64,000 nucleotides of DNA from Aurantimicrobium minutum (lineage in GTDB: Bacteria; Actinomycetota; Actinomycetes; Actinomycetales; Microbacteriaceae). The stretch is from assembly GCF_029894165.1 (NCBI RefSeq), contig NZ_JARXXU010000001.1, positions 744,001-808,000 of the forward strand, read 5' to 3'. Of this stretch, positions 50,828-59,891 are shown one piece after another; the first letter of the stretch is position 1, and every line of letters starts with the position of its first letter. Position numbers and translations under genes: made by a program. The notes beneath the pieces were generated by a model. That model did not search any database and was not told the DNA's origin. It saw only the letters and a program-made list of their open reading frames with translations.

Positions 50828-51690
50828 TGAATTTCCTTGATGCTGTTGTCCAAGGCTTAATGCTGGGTGGCCTGTACGCCATCTTCGCTGCTGGTCTGTC
50901 ACTGATCTTCGGTGTGATGAAGATCGTGAGCCTGTCCTATGGTGCGTTTGCTGTGATGGCTGCGTACCTCGCCCTGCACTTCACTGAAGTGACCGGCTGG
51001 TCACCTCTGCTGTCGCTGTTGTTAGTTGTTCCCTTGATGGCGGCTTTTGGTTGGGTCTTGCAGCGCTATGTGCTTCAGCGCACACTCGGCAACTCGGCCC
51101 TCCCTTCGATTCTGGTCACCTTTGGTTTGGCCGTCATCATCGAAAACGTGCTGTTGTTGACGGAGTCCGCAGACCAGAAGCGGATGACCTTGGGCGCAAT
51201 TGACACCGCCGCGTTTGAAATCGGTTTCATCCGTGTGGGTGTCTACCCCTTCGGCCTCTTCATCGCTTCGATTGTGCTGCTGGGAATCCTTTCCCTCGTC
51301 ATGGCGAAAACCCAGTTTGGTCGTGCTGTGCGTGCCATTAGTGAGGACGCTTCCACCGTGGAACTCATGGGTATTCGACCCAAGAGCATCTATGCCTGGT
51401 CGGCAGCGATTGCGCTCGCACTGGCAGCTATTGCGGGTGTTGCCTCGGGAATTCAAACCTCGTTTAGTCCTCTTTCCGGTGGCATGCTGCTCATCTTCGC
51501 CTTCGAAGCTGTGATTATCGGTGGTATCGGTAGCCTGTGGGGCACCTTCGTGGGTGCGTTGGTTCTGGGTCTGGCTCAAACCATTGGTGCGAGCTTCTTC
51601 CCCTCTCAAGGAATTCTGATTGGAAACATCGTCTTCCTCATCTTCTTGGCATTCTTGCCACAAGGAATCAGTGGAAAGGTGAAGCGATAA
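50827..51690 (+). CDS. livH: Branched-chain/aromatic ABC transporter permease LivH
   Basis: The 287-residue permease has about eight hydrophobic spans, the LivH opening VVQGLMLGGLYAIFAAGLSLIFG, and the coupling-loop region KTQFGRAVRAISEDASTVELMG that meets the ATPase. It forms the membrane channel with LivM. Its TAA overlaps the livM start by one base. Confidence 0.93.
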   Translation: MNFLDAVVQGLMLGGLYAIFAAGLSLIFGVMKIVSLSYGAFAVMAAYLALHFTEVTGWSPLLSLLLVVPLMAAFGWVLQRYVLQRTLGNSALPSILVTFGLAVIIENVLLLTESADQKRMTLGAIDTAAFEIGFIRVGVYPFGLFIASIVLLGILSLVMAKTQFGRAVRAISEDASTVELMGIRPKSIYAWSAAIALALAAIAGVASGIQTSFSPLSGGMLLIFAFEAVIIGGIGSLWGTFVGALVLGLAQTIGASFFPSQGILIGNIVFLIFLAFLPQGISGKVKR

Positions 51691-52709
51691 TGGCCGCTAC
51701 ACAAACAGACCTCTCGCAGGTCAAAGTAAACCGCTGGACTCGGACGTCTCTGATTGGTTCGCCCGTCGCGTTGCTGGTCATTCTGCTCATGTTTGCGCTG
51801 CCCTACATTACGGCGCTGTCGAACATTCGTGCCCTGACTGACCTCCTGATCTTCATCATCATTGGATCGATGTGGAACCTCATGGCCGGCTACGGCGGTA
51901 TGGAATCAGTGGGTCAACAGGCCTACATCGGTTTAGGTGCGTATGGCCTAGTGGTCACCGCTGACCTGTTGGGTATCAACATCTTCCTGGCCATTCCTCT
52001 GGCGGGTCTGATCGCCGGTGTGATCGCATTCCTCCTGTCCTTCCTGGCGTTCCGCCTCATTGGTGGGTACTTCTCCATTGGAACGTGGGTAATTGCCGAA
52101 GTGATCAAACTGATCATCACGCAGTTCCCCGAACTCGGTCTGGGTAGTGGCGTGACCCTCTACGCCATGTCTGGCTTCGATAAGGACTTCCGTATCGCGC
52201 TGAGCTACTGGCTGGCATTGATCATCACCGCTCTGGCAGTTCTTGTCTGTGTTCTCCTCGTTCGTTCACGTTTCGGTCTTGGTTTGACCGCTGTGCGTGA
52301 TGACGCCACGGCTGCTGCCACCTCTGGTGTAGACGTGAACCGTGCAAAGCGCGTGGTTTTCGTCATCTCCGGTATTGGTACTGGACTTGCAGGCGCCATC
52401 ATCGCCATCCAGACACTGCGCGTGCAGCCTGACTCCCTGTTCTCTGTTCAGTGGTCAGTGCTCATGATCTTCATGGTCGTCGTCGGTGGTGTGGGAACAA
52501 TTGAAGGTCCCATTATCGGTGCTCTGATCTTCTGGGGTCTTCGCGAAGCTTTGGCGGAATATGGTTCGTTCTATTTGATTCTTCTCGGTGTCATTGCGAT
52601 CGTCTTCGCACTGTTCTTCCGTGACGGAATCTGGGGAATCGTGCAGAAGCGCAGACGCTTCTCCATCTTCCCAACCGGATACACCACCACGTTCGGCAGT
52701 ATCAAGTAG
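51690..52709 (+). CDS. livM: Branched-chain/aromatic ABC transporter permease LivM
   Basis: The 339-residue permease has about nine or ten spans with LivM motifs: YGGMESVGQQAYIGLGAYG near residue 70 and RFGLGLTAVRDDATAAATSGVDV near residue 195. The ATG at 51690 follows AAAGGTGAAGCGATA and overlaps the livH stop; the open frame from 51537 lies within livH. A strong hairpin after the stop ends the operon. The cargo is not visible, but the setting among ring-cleavage genes favours aromatic acids. Confidence 0.93.
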   Translation: MAATQTDLSQVKVNRWTRTSLIGSPVALLVILLMFALPYITALSNIRALTDLLIFIIIGSMWNLMAGYGGMESVGQQAYIGLGAYGLVVTADLLGINIFLAIPLAGLIAGVIAFLLSFLAFRLIGGYFSIGTWVIAEVIKLIITQFPELGLGSGVTLYAMSGFDKDFRIALSYWLALIITALAVLVCVLLVRSRFGLGLTAVRDDATAAATSGVDVNRAKRVVFVISGIGTGLAGAIIAIQTLRVQPDSLFSVQWSVLMIFMVVVGGVGTIEGPIIGALIFWGLREALAEYGSFYLILLGVIAIVFALFFRDGIWGIVQKRRRFSIFPTGYTTTFGSIK

Positions 52710-52730
52710 ACGCTCAATAATCAACACAGC

Positions 52731-52761
52731 TGTGGCCTCCTGTAATTCTCAGGAGGCCACA
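52731..52761. terminator. Bidirectional terminator between livM and marR
   Basis: TGTGGCCTCCTG pairs perfectly with CAGGAGGCCACA over 12 bp around a seven-base loop. It lies between two convergent stops (52709 and 52779). Confidence 0.8.
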
Positions 52762-52778
52762 ACTGTTGTTCTGTGCGT

Positions 52779-53192
52779 TTAGTTCTCGAGCAATCGCTCG
52801 AGTAAAACCTGAAGTTCGTCATGCTCCTGTGACGTGAGCTTCGACGTGAGCTCTGCATCCAGCTCACTTACACGAGGCAGCAATGCCTCGTATTCGGTTG
52901 TGCCTTGTCTGGTGAGGAAGAGGCAATACCGACGCTTATCCTCGGCATGACGTTCCCGAGAAATCAGTCCACGATCAACCAGACGCTGCACGATGTCAGC
53001 GATTGTGGAGCGGTCGAGGTCGAGCTCAGCGCACAGGTCTGCTTGGCTCAAGCCGGGAGAAACTTTCAGAGAGGACAGCACGCCAAACTGTGGGCTTGAA
53101 ATCTCTGAGGACACAATCCGCTGCCAATGGAACATGTGTGCTTGTTGGGCGCGACGTATGAGGAGCCCGGTGTATCTGCGTGCAGTTGTCAT
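52779..53192 (-). CDS. MarR-family transcriptional regulator
   Basis: The 137-residue protein has the MarR winged helix (LSQADLCAELDLDRSTIADIVQRLVDRGLI, with RERHAEDKRRYCLFLT as wing) between dimerisation helices. MarR proteins often respond to phenolic acids. It is the last gene on its strand after the sugar-type ABC importer, 38 bases after the binding-protein stop, and probably binds the twin palindromes in the divergent gentisate promoter 3.1 kb away. Confidence 0.88.
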   Translation of the reverse strand: MTTARRYTGLLIRRAQQAHMFHWQRIVSSEISSPQFGVLSSLKVSPGLSQADLCAELDLDRSTIADIVQRLVDRGLISRERHAEDKRRYCLFLTRQGTTEYEALLPRVSELDAELTSKLTSQEHDELQVLLERLLEN

Positions 53193-53230
53193 CTCTTGCT
53201 CCTTTCTGTCTCTGTCATGCGGACCACAGC

Positions 53231-54547
53231 CTATTCAGCCATCGCGGCGTTGGCTGCCACTTGGGCAGCCGGGACGCCGTCGGTCACGCTGAGGGTTCCC
53301 GTAAAGATGTCCGTGAAGTAGGGAAGGTAGGCAGCCTGTGCCTCACCGTATTTCGCACCGCGCGGTGCTTGGATGTAGCCATTTTTCAACACATCAATCA
53401 TGGGTGTCACGTCAATATTCTGAGCACTCCAGTAATCAAAGAACGTTCCACGCTCGCTCATGACAGCGGTCAATGCTGCGCCGCTTTCCCCGATGTAGGA
53501 GGCGCCCTTGCCGCCAAGCCAGGCGAGCACCTTCTTCTGTGCTTCGGAGTTCGTGGCGGTGGTGGAACCTGCCGCAATGATGCCGTTGGTTACGCTCACG
53601 GCGCCCGTGGGGCCGGCAGGAATACGCGCAATTCCCCAGTCGAAAGTGGCACCCTCCTGGACGTTGGCCAGATTGTAGGAACCGGTCTCAAACAGCGCCA
53701 TCTTGCCTTGAATGAAGAGATCGCGGCTGAGGTCGCCTCCGGCAGGTGGGTTGGTGTCTGTCGCCGGAGGAGAGACGTGGCTCACGTTAATGAGGTCAGT
53801 GAGGTACTGGAATGTCTGGCGACCTTCAGTGCTATCAAAAACAAACTCTTCACCGTCCTGCCAGGCGGCGCCGTTTGAGCCCAGGAAGTTGAGCACAATT
53901 GCATTGAGATCGAAAGCCGCATTGAATCCAAAGGTTTCGACTCGTTGCGGGTCAAAGCCGGCGTCAGCTGCGCTGAGTCCCGTTGCGTCACGAGTGAGCT
54001 GCTGGGTGACCTGACGCAGCGAGTCGGTACTCGCTGCGGGGTCCCAGGACAAGTCTTGAATTTGCTCTTCGGTCACGCCATATTGGGCCAGGAGGTCCTT
54101 GTTATAGAGCAGGCCAATACCAGGGTCACTGAGCTGGGGGACGCCCCACAGGGTTCCTTCTGTGGTGTATTGCTCAACGACGGCAGGGTCCCAGTCCGAC
54201 CATTCCTCCGTGAAATCAGCTTTATTGATGGGCAGAAGCATGCCGTTAGCGGCATATTCAGCAAAGTTCCCGGCATTGGTCCAGAAAATATCATCATTGG
54301 TGCCGGTGGCGAGGTCCGTTCGAAGTTGGGTCCAGTAATCCGCCCACGGGATAACCACTGTTTCTGCTCTGATTCCCGTTTCTTTATAGAGCTCATCAAA
54401 GGATGTGTCGTAGGCGTCAGCCACGTTCTGATCCCATAAACGAACGGTCACGGTGGCATCCGCCGGGGCGGCAGGAGCACATCCGGCCAGGGCGACAACG
54501 GTTGTGGCAGCCAGAAGGGCGGAGAGGAGTCGAGTGATGAGTTTCAC
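53231..54547 (-). CDS. ABC substrate-binding lipoprotein, family 1 (CUT1 sugar type)
   Basis: The 438-residue lipoprotein has a signal with lipobox LAGC near residue 23 and the type II binding fold of family 1 solute-binding proteins (VTVRLWDQNVADAYDTSF, LYKETGIRAETV, GKMALFETGSYNL). This family usually binds sugars. It is the third gene after two permeases. Linkage to the gentisate operon suggests that the cargo may be an aromatic or a glycosylated aromatic rather than a plain sugar; this is inference. Confidence 0.88.
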   Translation of the reverse strand: MKLITRLLSALLAATTVVALAGCAPAAPADATVTVRLWDQNVADAYDTSFDELYKETGIRAETVVIPWADYWTQLRTDLATGTNDDIFWTNAGNFAEYAANGMLLPINKADFTEEWSDWDPAVVEQYTTEGTLWGVPQLSDPGIGLLYNKDLLAQYGVTEEQIQDLSWDPAASTDSLRQVTQQLTRDATGLSAADAGFDPQRVETFGFNAAFDLNAIVLNFLGSNGAAWQDGEEFVFDSTEGRQTFQYLTDLINVSHVSPPATDTNPPAGGDLSRDLFIQGKMALFETGSYNLANVQEGATFDWGIARIPAGPTGAVSVTNGIIAAGSTTATNSEAQKKVLAWLGGKGASYIGESGAALTAVMSERGTFFDYWSAQNIDVTPMIDVLKNGYIQAPRGAKYGEAQAAYLPYFTDIFTGTLSVTDGVPAAQVAANAAMAE

Positions 54548-54556
54548 GAATGGTTC

Positions 54557-55369
54557 CTAGTTATCGGTTTCTTCAACGAAGGTGGTGACGAGGTTATTGC
54601 GAACAATGACAAAAGCTGAGAGGGCGGGGATGAGTGCCAAGAATGCTGCGCTGAGCACGAGGTGCCAGTTGCTGTCGTATTGCCCCTGGAGAGAGCTCAT
54701 AGCGACGGTAGCAGTTGGCCAGTCTGATCCGGCAATAAGTCGGGGCCAGAGGAAGGCATTCCACATGGTGACGAAGGTCACGAGAGAGATCAGTGTGATG
54801 AAAGACTTCATCGCAGGTGCTGCGACGAACCACAGCACACCCCACGGGCCTAAACCGTCCACGCGGGCCTGATCGAGTAATTCACGGGGCAAGGTCTCGA
54901 ATCGTTCCCGGAACAACACCAGCGCATAGGGGGAGAACAGGACATAGGGCAACAGGATGCCGAGCGGCGTTCCCTTCATCCCCAGAGCGGTCATGACGAA
55001 GAACAGCGGGATCACCGTTGTCACCGCAGGGATGAGATACGCCGCCAGCAGCGTCACATACAGTCCACGCTTGCCCGGAAAGCTAAAGAACGCGAATGCA
55101 TACGCGGCAATCAGGGTGGAAGGAACCTGGATCACAACCATGACGACGCACAACAGCAGAGAGTTCCCCAGAGCAGCGGCAAAGTTGCTGGGGCCCCAGA
55201 GAACCTCGGAGATGTTGTCCACGAATTGCGCCGGGGAGGCCTGACCAAAGTCCAATCTCGACAGCGCTGCATCGCTGCTCATCGCGCCGAGAGCAACCAG
55301 CACAAAGGGCACCACGGTCGCCACCAGGAACAGGCTGAGAATCAGAATCTTGGGGAGGGAAATCTTCAT
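54557..55369 (-). CDS. ABC sugar-type permease, MalG-like
   Basis: The 270-residue permease has six spans and the CUT1 MalG coupling motif region ELLDQARVDGLGPWGVLWFVAAP near residue 165. It pairs with the MalF-like protein encoded upstream. Its ATG shares one base with the MalF-like stop. The gap to the binding-protein gene is nine bases. No ATPase gene is present in the operon. Confidence 0.9.
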   Translation of the reverse strand: MKISLPKILILSLFLVATVVPFVLVALGAMSSDAALSRLDFGQASPAQFVDNISEVLWGPSNFAAALGNSLLLCVVMVVIQVPSTLIAAYAFAFFSFPGKRGLYVTLLAAYLIPAVTTVIPLFFVMTALGMKGTPLGILLPYVLFSPYALVLFRERFETLPRELLDQARVDGLGPWGVLWFVAAPAMKSFITLISLVTFVTMWNAFLWPRLIAGSDWPTATVAMSSLQGQYDSNWHLVLSAAFLALIPALSAFVIVRNNLVTTFVEETDN

Positions 55370-56247
55370 CAGACAAACCTCCGTGTCAGGAGGCGATAGA
55401 TCAGGTATTCAACTGCAATGACGGCCAGTTCAACCAGGGTAAAGATGATCGCCATCGCAGCGGATTCACCCACTTGGAAAGTGGTGAGGGCGGTTTGAGT
55501 GATGGTGAAGGTGGCCATGGCGGTTGCACCGCTGGGCCCGCCACCGGTCAAGACATACACCACGTCATAAACGTTGAGGGATGCTAACGTGACGGTGACG
55601 ACAAGAAAGAAGGCAATGCGGCGCATCTGGGGCAGTTGAATTTCCCAGAACAGCCGAGCAGGCCCCGCACCATCGAGTCGGGCCGCATCGAGGGTGTGGC
55701 GGGGGATGCTACGCAATCCCGACGCCACGAACAAAGCGGTGTAGCCAATGCCAGCCCAGGCGATGACGCCAGCGACGACCAGAGGTGCTGTCGCAGGGTT
55801 GGTCAGCAGATCCTGGCGGAAGCCCAGGCTTTCGCTGAGTAGGCCACCTGTGGGAGCCAGTATCCACTTCCAAGCCACCGCGATGGCAACGGGGGCTGCC
55901 ATCCAGGGCAGGAGAAAAACAGCGGCCAGCACCTTCATGCTGCGGGTCCAGGACGAGAGGTAGTAGCCCATGACTCCGCCCAGGAAGATCTGGAGTGCGG
56001 TTGCAACGAAAGCAATGACCAGCGTGGTTGCCAGTGAGCTGATGAACTGAGCGTCGCCAAGGACACGAGTGAAGTTGTCCCCGTGTCCCCATTCAAGTGG
56101 GCTGATCAGGTTCCAGTCGACGGTGGAGAGGGGCAGGAGCGTGACGAGCGGGACACCCACCGCGAGCAGTGCACCGAGGAGAGCGGGGGCGAGGAAAGGC
56201 AAGGGTGTGGCCCGCATAAAAACTACAGAATCATTCTTCTGATTCAC
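55369..56247 (-). CDS. ABC sugar-type permease, MalF-like
   Basis: The 292-residue permease has six spans and the coupling motif HTLDAARLDGAGPARLFWEIQLPQ near residue 195. GTG 56247 has a good AAGGG site seven bases upstream and is preferred over the longer frame from 56325, which would run through the operators. It is the first gene of the leftward operon and is divergent from the gentisate operon. A shared ATPase encoded elsewhere (MsiK-like) is the usual solution in actinobacteria. Confidence 0.88.
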   Translation of the reverse strand: MNQKNDSVVFMRATPLPFLAPALLGALLAVGVPLVTLLPLSTVDWNLISPLEWGHGDNFTRVLGDAQFISSLATTLVIAFVATALQIFLGGVMGYYLSSWTRSMKVLAAVFLLPWMAAPVAIAVAWKWILAPTGGLLSESLGFRQDLLTNPATAPLVVAGVIAWAGIGYTALFVASGLRSIPRHTLDAARLDGAGPARLFWEIQLPQMRRIAFFLVVTVTLASLNVYDVVYVLTGGGPSGATAMATFTITQTALTTFQVGESAAMAIIFTLVELAVIAVEYLIYRLLTRRFV

Positions 56248-56283
56248 GTCAGCACCCTTCCATTTACAGTTTATCGAGGATAT

Positions 56284-56299
56284 AGTTGGGCTACCAACT
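56284..56299. promoter_or_regulatory. Operator 1 in the gentisate / ABC divergent promoter
   Basis: AGTTGG-N4-CCAACT, a perfect 16-bp palindrome preceded by TAT. An identical pair of half-sites follows 28 bp downstream. The two lie between the MalF-like start and the dioxygenase start, where a MarR dimer could block both promoters. Confidence 0.65.
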
Positions 56300-56311
56300 A
56301 CTTGTTGATAT

Positions 56312-56327
56312 AGTTGGCACCCCAACT
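56312..56327. promoter_or_regulatory. Operator 2 in the gentisate / ABC divergent promoter
   Basis: A second AGTTGG-N4-CCAACT palindrome, again preceded by ATAT, 28 bp from the first (centre to centre). The four central bases differ (GCTA and CACC), which supports recognition of the half-sites only. Confidence 0.65.
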
Positions 56328-56357
56328 GTTTTCCTTACGACAATGGAGTTGATTCAG

Positions 56358-57446
56358 ATGCAACAAATGGATGGAACTGCCGACACCCCCGAGCTTGTCG
56401 AGCTATACAAGGACATCGATGCTCAGTCGATCGCACCGCTGTGGACACAGCTGAGCGACCTGATGCCGATGGTCCCTAGCCCTAAGGCTGTTCCCCACGT
56501 GTGGCACTGGAAGGACCTGTACTCCATCGCTGAGCGCTCTGGCGACCTTGTCCCCGTCGGTCGTGGCGGTGAACGTCGCGCCCTAGGTCTGCGTAACCCT
56601 GGACTCCCCGGCACTGCTTACGCAACCTCGACATTGTGGTGTGCAGTGCAGTACCTGGGTGGCCGCGAAACCGCTCCGGAGCACCGTCACAGCCAGAACG
56701 CTTTCCGCTTCGTCACCGAAGGCGAAGGAGTCTGGACTGTTGTCAACGGTGACCCCGTTGCAATGCGCCGCGGAGACCTCCTGCTGACCGCAGGGTGGAA
56801 CTTCCACGGTCACCACAACGAGACGGACAATCCCATGATCTGGATTGACGGACTGGACATCCCTTTCGTCAACTACGCAGACCTCGGCTTCTTCGAGTTC
56901 GGTTCCGATCGTGTCACTGACTACTCCACCCCGGATATTTCCCGCAACGAGCGCCTGTGGGCCTACCCCGGACTGCGCCCCTTGTCGGGATTAGGTAAGA
57001 CCCCTAGCTCGCCCCTGGCGAAGTACAAGTGGGAATACACCGACGCTGCCCTCAACGAGCAGTTTGCACTCGAGGATGAGGGTCACCCCGCCACCGTCGA
57101 GCAGGGTCACGCAGCTATTCGCTACTCAAACCCCACTACCGGTGGCGATGTCATGCCTGACATGCGCTGTGAATTCCACCGCCTGCGTCCCGGCACCAAG
57201 ACCCGCCTGCGTCACGAGGTTGGTTCCTCGGTTTGGCAGGTATTCCAGGGTAAGGGTCGCGTCGTTATGGGCGAGAAGACCTACGAACTCGAACGCGGCG
57301 ACATCTTCGTAGTTCCGAGTTGGATCCCGTGGTCACTCGAAGCCGAAACTGAGATTGATTTCTTCCGATTCAGCGACGCACCATTGGTGGAAAAGCTGAA
57401 CTTTGCACGTACCTACATTCCCGGACTCACTAAGGAAACGAACTAA
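56358..57446 (+). CDS. Gentisate 1,2-dioxygenase
   Basis: The 362-residue bicupin opens gentisate to maleylpyruvate with Fe(II). The first cupin carries the iron ligands His109 and His111 ([12 protein letters not shown]) and His150 or His152 (NFHGHHNE), and a second cupin lies in the C-terminal third. ATG 56358 is chosen because GGAG lies nine bases upstream; ATG codons at 56343 and 56367 are also in frame. The next two genes complete the pathway, which fixes the assignment against the similar salicylate and hydroxynaphthoate dioxygenases. Confidence 0.92.
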   Translation: MQQMDGTADTPELVELYKDIDAQSIAPLWTQLSDLMPMVPSPKAVPHVWHWKDLYSIAERSGDLVPVGRGGERRALGLRNPGLPGTAYATSTLWCAVQYLGGRETAPEHRHSQNAFRFVTEGEGVWTVVNGDPVAMRRGDLLLTAGWNFHGHHNETDNPMIWIDGLDIPFVNYADLGFFEFGSDRVTDYSTPDISRNERLWAYPGLRPLSGLGKTPSSPLAKYKWEYTDAALNEQFALEDEGHPATVEQGHAAIRYSNPTTGGDVMPDMRCEFHRLRPGTKTRLRHEVGSSVWQVFQGKGRVVMGEKTYELERGDIFVVPSWIPWSLEAETEIDFFRFSDAPLVEKLNFARTYIPGLTKETN

Positions 57447-58285
57447 TGAAACTCGCTACCCTCCGTCTTGACGGCCGTACTGTGGCTGTTCGCGTTGATG
57501 ACCTCGCTGCAGTTGAAATTGAGGGAGTAAGCGACGTTGGCGCCCTCCTGCAGGACGCAAACTGGAAGCGCACAGCAGAAGCTGCTGCAGGTGCGTCGCA
57601 CGTGCTCGCTGACATCGCTCCCACCCAGTGGGCACCCGTTGTTCCTGACCCCCGCAAGATCGTCTGCGTTGGCCTGAACTACCGAAACCACATCAAGGAA
57701 ATGGGCCGCGAACTTCCAGAGTTCCCCACTCTGTTTGCGAAGTACCCTGATGCACTCATCGGACCTTTCGACCCCATCGTGCTGCCTGCACACGCAGGGG
57801 ACCACGTAGACTGGGAAGGTGAACTTGCCGTCATCATCGGCAAGCGTGCCTCACACGTCAAGGAAGCTGACGCTACTGCCTACATCGCGGGCTACTCCGT
57901 GATGAATGACGTCACCATGCGTGACTACCAGTACCGCACCCCAGAGTGGTTCCAAGGAAAGACCTTCGAAGCGACCGCTCCGTTCGGTCCTTACCTCATC
58001 ACTGAAGGTAGCTTCGAATTCGGTGGAAAGCTCACCACCAGCGTGGATGGCAACGTCATGCAAAGCACCCTCACTAATGACCTCGTGTTCTCGCCTGAAG
58101 CACTCATTGAGTACATCTCGGCTATCTTCCCGTTGGCTCCTGGTGACGTCATCGTCACTGGAACCCCCGGTGGTGTAGGTCACGCACGCAAGCCTGAGGT
58201 ATACCTCACGCCTGGCCAGGTGCTGACTACCGCCATTGAGGGCATCGGCGTTATCGAGAGCCCCGTCGTCGCCGCAGGGAAGTAA
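57446..58285 (+). CDS. Fumarylacetoacetate hydrolase-family protein, likely fumarylpyruvate hydrolase
   Basis: The 279-residue protein has the FAH fold with the metal ligands in [11 protein letters not shown] (Glu, Glu) and an Asp in the [13 protein letters not shown] segment, plus [11 protein letters not shown] and [12 protein letters not shown]. In this operon it should split fumarylpyruvate into fumarate and pyruvate. Related family members decarboxylate or hydrate, so the call depends on context. Its ATG overlaps the dioxygenase stop by one base. Confidence 0.88.
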   Translation: MKLATLRLDGRTVAVRVDDLAAVEIEGVSDVGALLQDANWKRTAEAAAGASHVLADIAPTQWAPVVPDPRKIVCVGLNYRNHIKEMGRELPEFPTLFAKYPDALIGPFDPIVLPAHAGDHVDWEGELAVIIGKRASHVKEADATAYIAGYSVMNDVTMRDYQYRTPEWFQGKTFEATAPFGPYLITEGSFEFGGKLTTSVDGNVMQSTLTNDLVFSPEALIEYISAIFPLAPGDVIVTGTPGGVGHARKPEVYLTPGQVLTTAIEGIGVIESPVVAAGK

Positions 58286-58287
58286 TC

Positions 58288-59040
58288 GTGGTCGCACGCG
58301 AGGTTCAGCTCCAGGATGAGAAGCTTCTCGAGCTTCTCCTTCAGGAGCGTCGAGGTCAGGCCTACTTCTCGCGGAAAGTTAACGAACTTTCCGACGAGGA
58401 CTTTGATGCCCCCTCGTTATTGCCCGGGTGGAACCGACGTGCGCTGATTGCCCACGTCGGCTTCAACGCGCGTGCGGTTCGTCGACTCATCACGTGGGCA
58501 GAAACCGGTGAAGAGACTCCGATGTACGACTCCACCACACAACGTGATGATGAGATCGACTTCGGTTCAACCCTCAACATCCAGGCCATTCGCAATCTCC
58601 AAGACCATGCAGCAATTGATTTGGATGTTGCCTGGCGTGATCTTCCCAATGACCGCTGGAACTTTGAAATCAAGACGGCGCAAGGCCGCCTCGTTCCTGT
58701 GTCGGAGACCATTTGGATGCGCATGCGCGAGGTGTGGATCCACGCGGTGGATATCGACAACGGCGGTGATGTTGCAGACTTCCCTCGGGTCGTCATCGAC
58801 ATGTTGCTGCCGGACTTGATCAATGTCTGGCGTCGCAAGCGCGCCATCAACCCGGTCGGCAACATCGTTCTTGCCCCCACAGACCGTGACCTTCGTCTCG
58901 TTCTCGATGAGGACGGCAAAGAGGACATTGTCTATTCTGGCACTGCCGTGGATCTGGTCCGCTGGGGTATTGGCCGTGGAAATATCGGCGTTGTTGACCA
59001 GGACGGCAACAAGGCCCCCACAGCGCCACCATGGCTCTGA
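58288..59040 (+). CDS. Mycothiol-dependent maleylpyruvate isomerase
   Basis: The 250-residue protein has a DinB/MDMPI four-helix metal-binding domain with LLPGWNRRALIAHVGFNA and MREVWIHAVDID. The zinc ligands His56, Glu148 and His152 match the known enzyme (His52, Glu144, His148) with the same spacing. A C-terminal domain follows. It isomerises maleylpyruvate to fumarylpyruvate with mycothiol as cofactor, a thiol limited to actinobacteria. GTG 58288 has AGGGAAG upstream, two bases after the previous stop. A hairpin ends the operon. Confidence 0.93.
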   Translation: MVAREVQLQDEKLLELLLQERRGQAYFSRKVNELSDEDFDAPSLLPGWNRRALIAHVGFNARAVRRLITWAETGEETPMYDSTTQRDDEIDFGSTLNIQAIRNLQDHAAIDLDVAWRDLPNDRWNFEIKTAQGRLVPVSETIWMRMREVWIHAVDIDNGGDVADFPRVVIDMLLPDLINVWRRKRAINPVGNIVLAPTDRDLRLVLDEDGKEDIVYSGTAVDLVRWGIGRGNIGVVDQDGNKAPTAPPWL

Positions 59041-59057
59041 GTTCTCACAACACACAG

Positions 59058-59088
59058 AACGGGAGTGACCTGAGGTCTCTCCCGTTTT
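59058..59088. terminator. Terminator of the gentisate operon
   Basis: AACGGGAG pairs with CTCCCGTT, with an inner GACC-TGA-GGTC hairpin and one mismatch between them. It is followed by TT. It lies 18 bases after the last stop. Confidence 0.75.
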
Positions 59089-59105
59089 CTGTTTAACGAA
59101 TACGT

Positions 59106-59891
59106 TTAGCGAATAACCGTTGCACGCCAACGGCCTGCATCGTAATGAACTTCAATGTTCACGTTGAACACATTGCTGAGATGTTCTGTGGTCAGAATTT
59201 CATTGGTAAGACCAGAAGCAACGACGGCACCATTCTTCATAAGCAAAATATGGGTCGTGGTGTTGGGAAGTTCCTCCAGATGGTGGGTAACCATTACCGA
59301 CGACATCTCGGGATGTTTCTCAACAAATCCATCAATCGTGCGGAGGAGATGATCTCTTGCAGTTATATCCAGCCCTGCAGCAGGTTCATCAAGCAGTAGG
59401 AGGCGAGGTTCTTTCATTGCAGCTTTGGCGAGCATTACGCGCGCAAGTTCACCCTGTGAAAGCGCGCGCCACGTTGTATCCATGACATGTTCTAAGCCGT
59501 GTGCTCGAAGTTGTTCTACAGCTTTCTCTCTTTGCAGTTTCGTGGGCTCCCAGCGCATGGGGAGCTCCAGGGTATTTGTGAACCCGGTTAAGACAATGTC
59601 GGTGGCCGTCATCGGCCATTCCAGCCCATGATGTGTACTGACATAGCTAATCTGATTCTTCAGTTTGTCTATCTCTACTGTTCCACGGAGGTGCCCAAAA
59701 ATGTGTACTTGTCCTCGGCTGGGAAGTGTGTTCCCTGCCAGCAAGCTCATGACGGTGCTCTTGCCTGCGCCATTGGGGCCCACTATCGCCCAATGTTGAG
59801 AAGGACCGACCTCAAAAGAGACATCAGAAACAATGGGGCGGGCATTCCGTAGAACTGTCACGTGGGAAAATTGAAGCAGGCTGTTCGTCAT
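59106..59891 (-). CDS. Orphan ABC ATPase, ModF/YlmA-like
   Basis: The 261-residue ATPase has Walker A GPNGAGKST near residue 38, the signature LSQGELARVMLAKA, Walker B LLLLDEPAAGLD and the H-loop VTHHLEELP. It matches ATPases annotated as iron- or molybdate-related, but no membrane or binding-protein partner lies nearby. It overlaps the end of the AraC gene by four bases, so the two are co-transcribed. Its role is unknown; it could energise the ATPase-less importer only if it had the CUT1 C-terminal regulatory domain, which it lacks. Confidence 0.8.
   Translation of the reverse strand: MTNSLLQFSHVTVLRNARPIVSDVSFEVGPSQHWAIVGPNGAGKSTVMSLLAGNTLPSRGQVHIFGHLRGTVEIDKLKNQISYVSTHHGLEWPMTATDIVLTGFTNTLELPMRWEPTKLQREKAVEQLRAHGLEHVMDTTWRALSQGELARVMLAKAAMKEPRLLLLDEPAAGLDITARDHLLRTIDGFVEKHPEMSSVMVTHHLEELPNTTTHILLMKNGAVVASGLTNEILTTEHLSNVFNVNIEVHYDAGRWRATVIR

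Noticed and set aside
51537-51689. N-terminal extension of livM back to 51537.
   Set aside because: It lies inside livH in another frame; ATG 51690 has a ribosome site and overlaps the livH stop.
56248-56325. Longer MalF-like protein starting at 56325.
   Set aside because: The extra codons would run through both operator palindromes; GTG 56247 has a good ribosome site.
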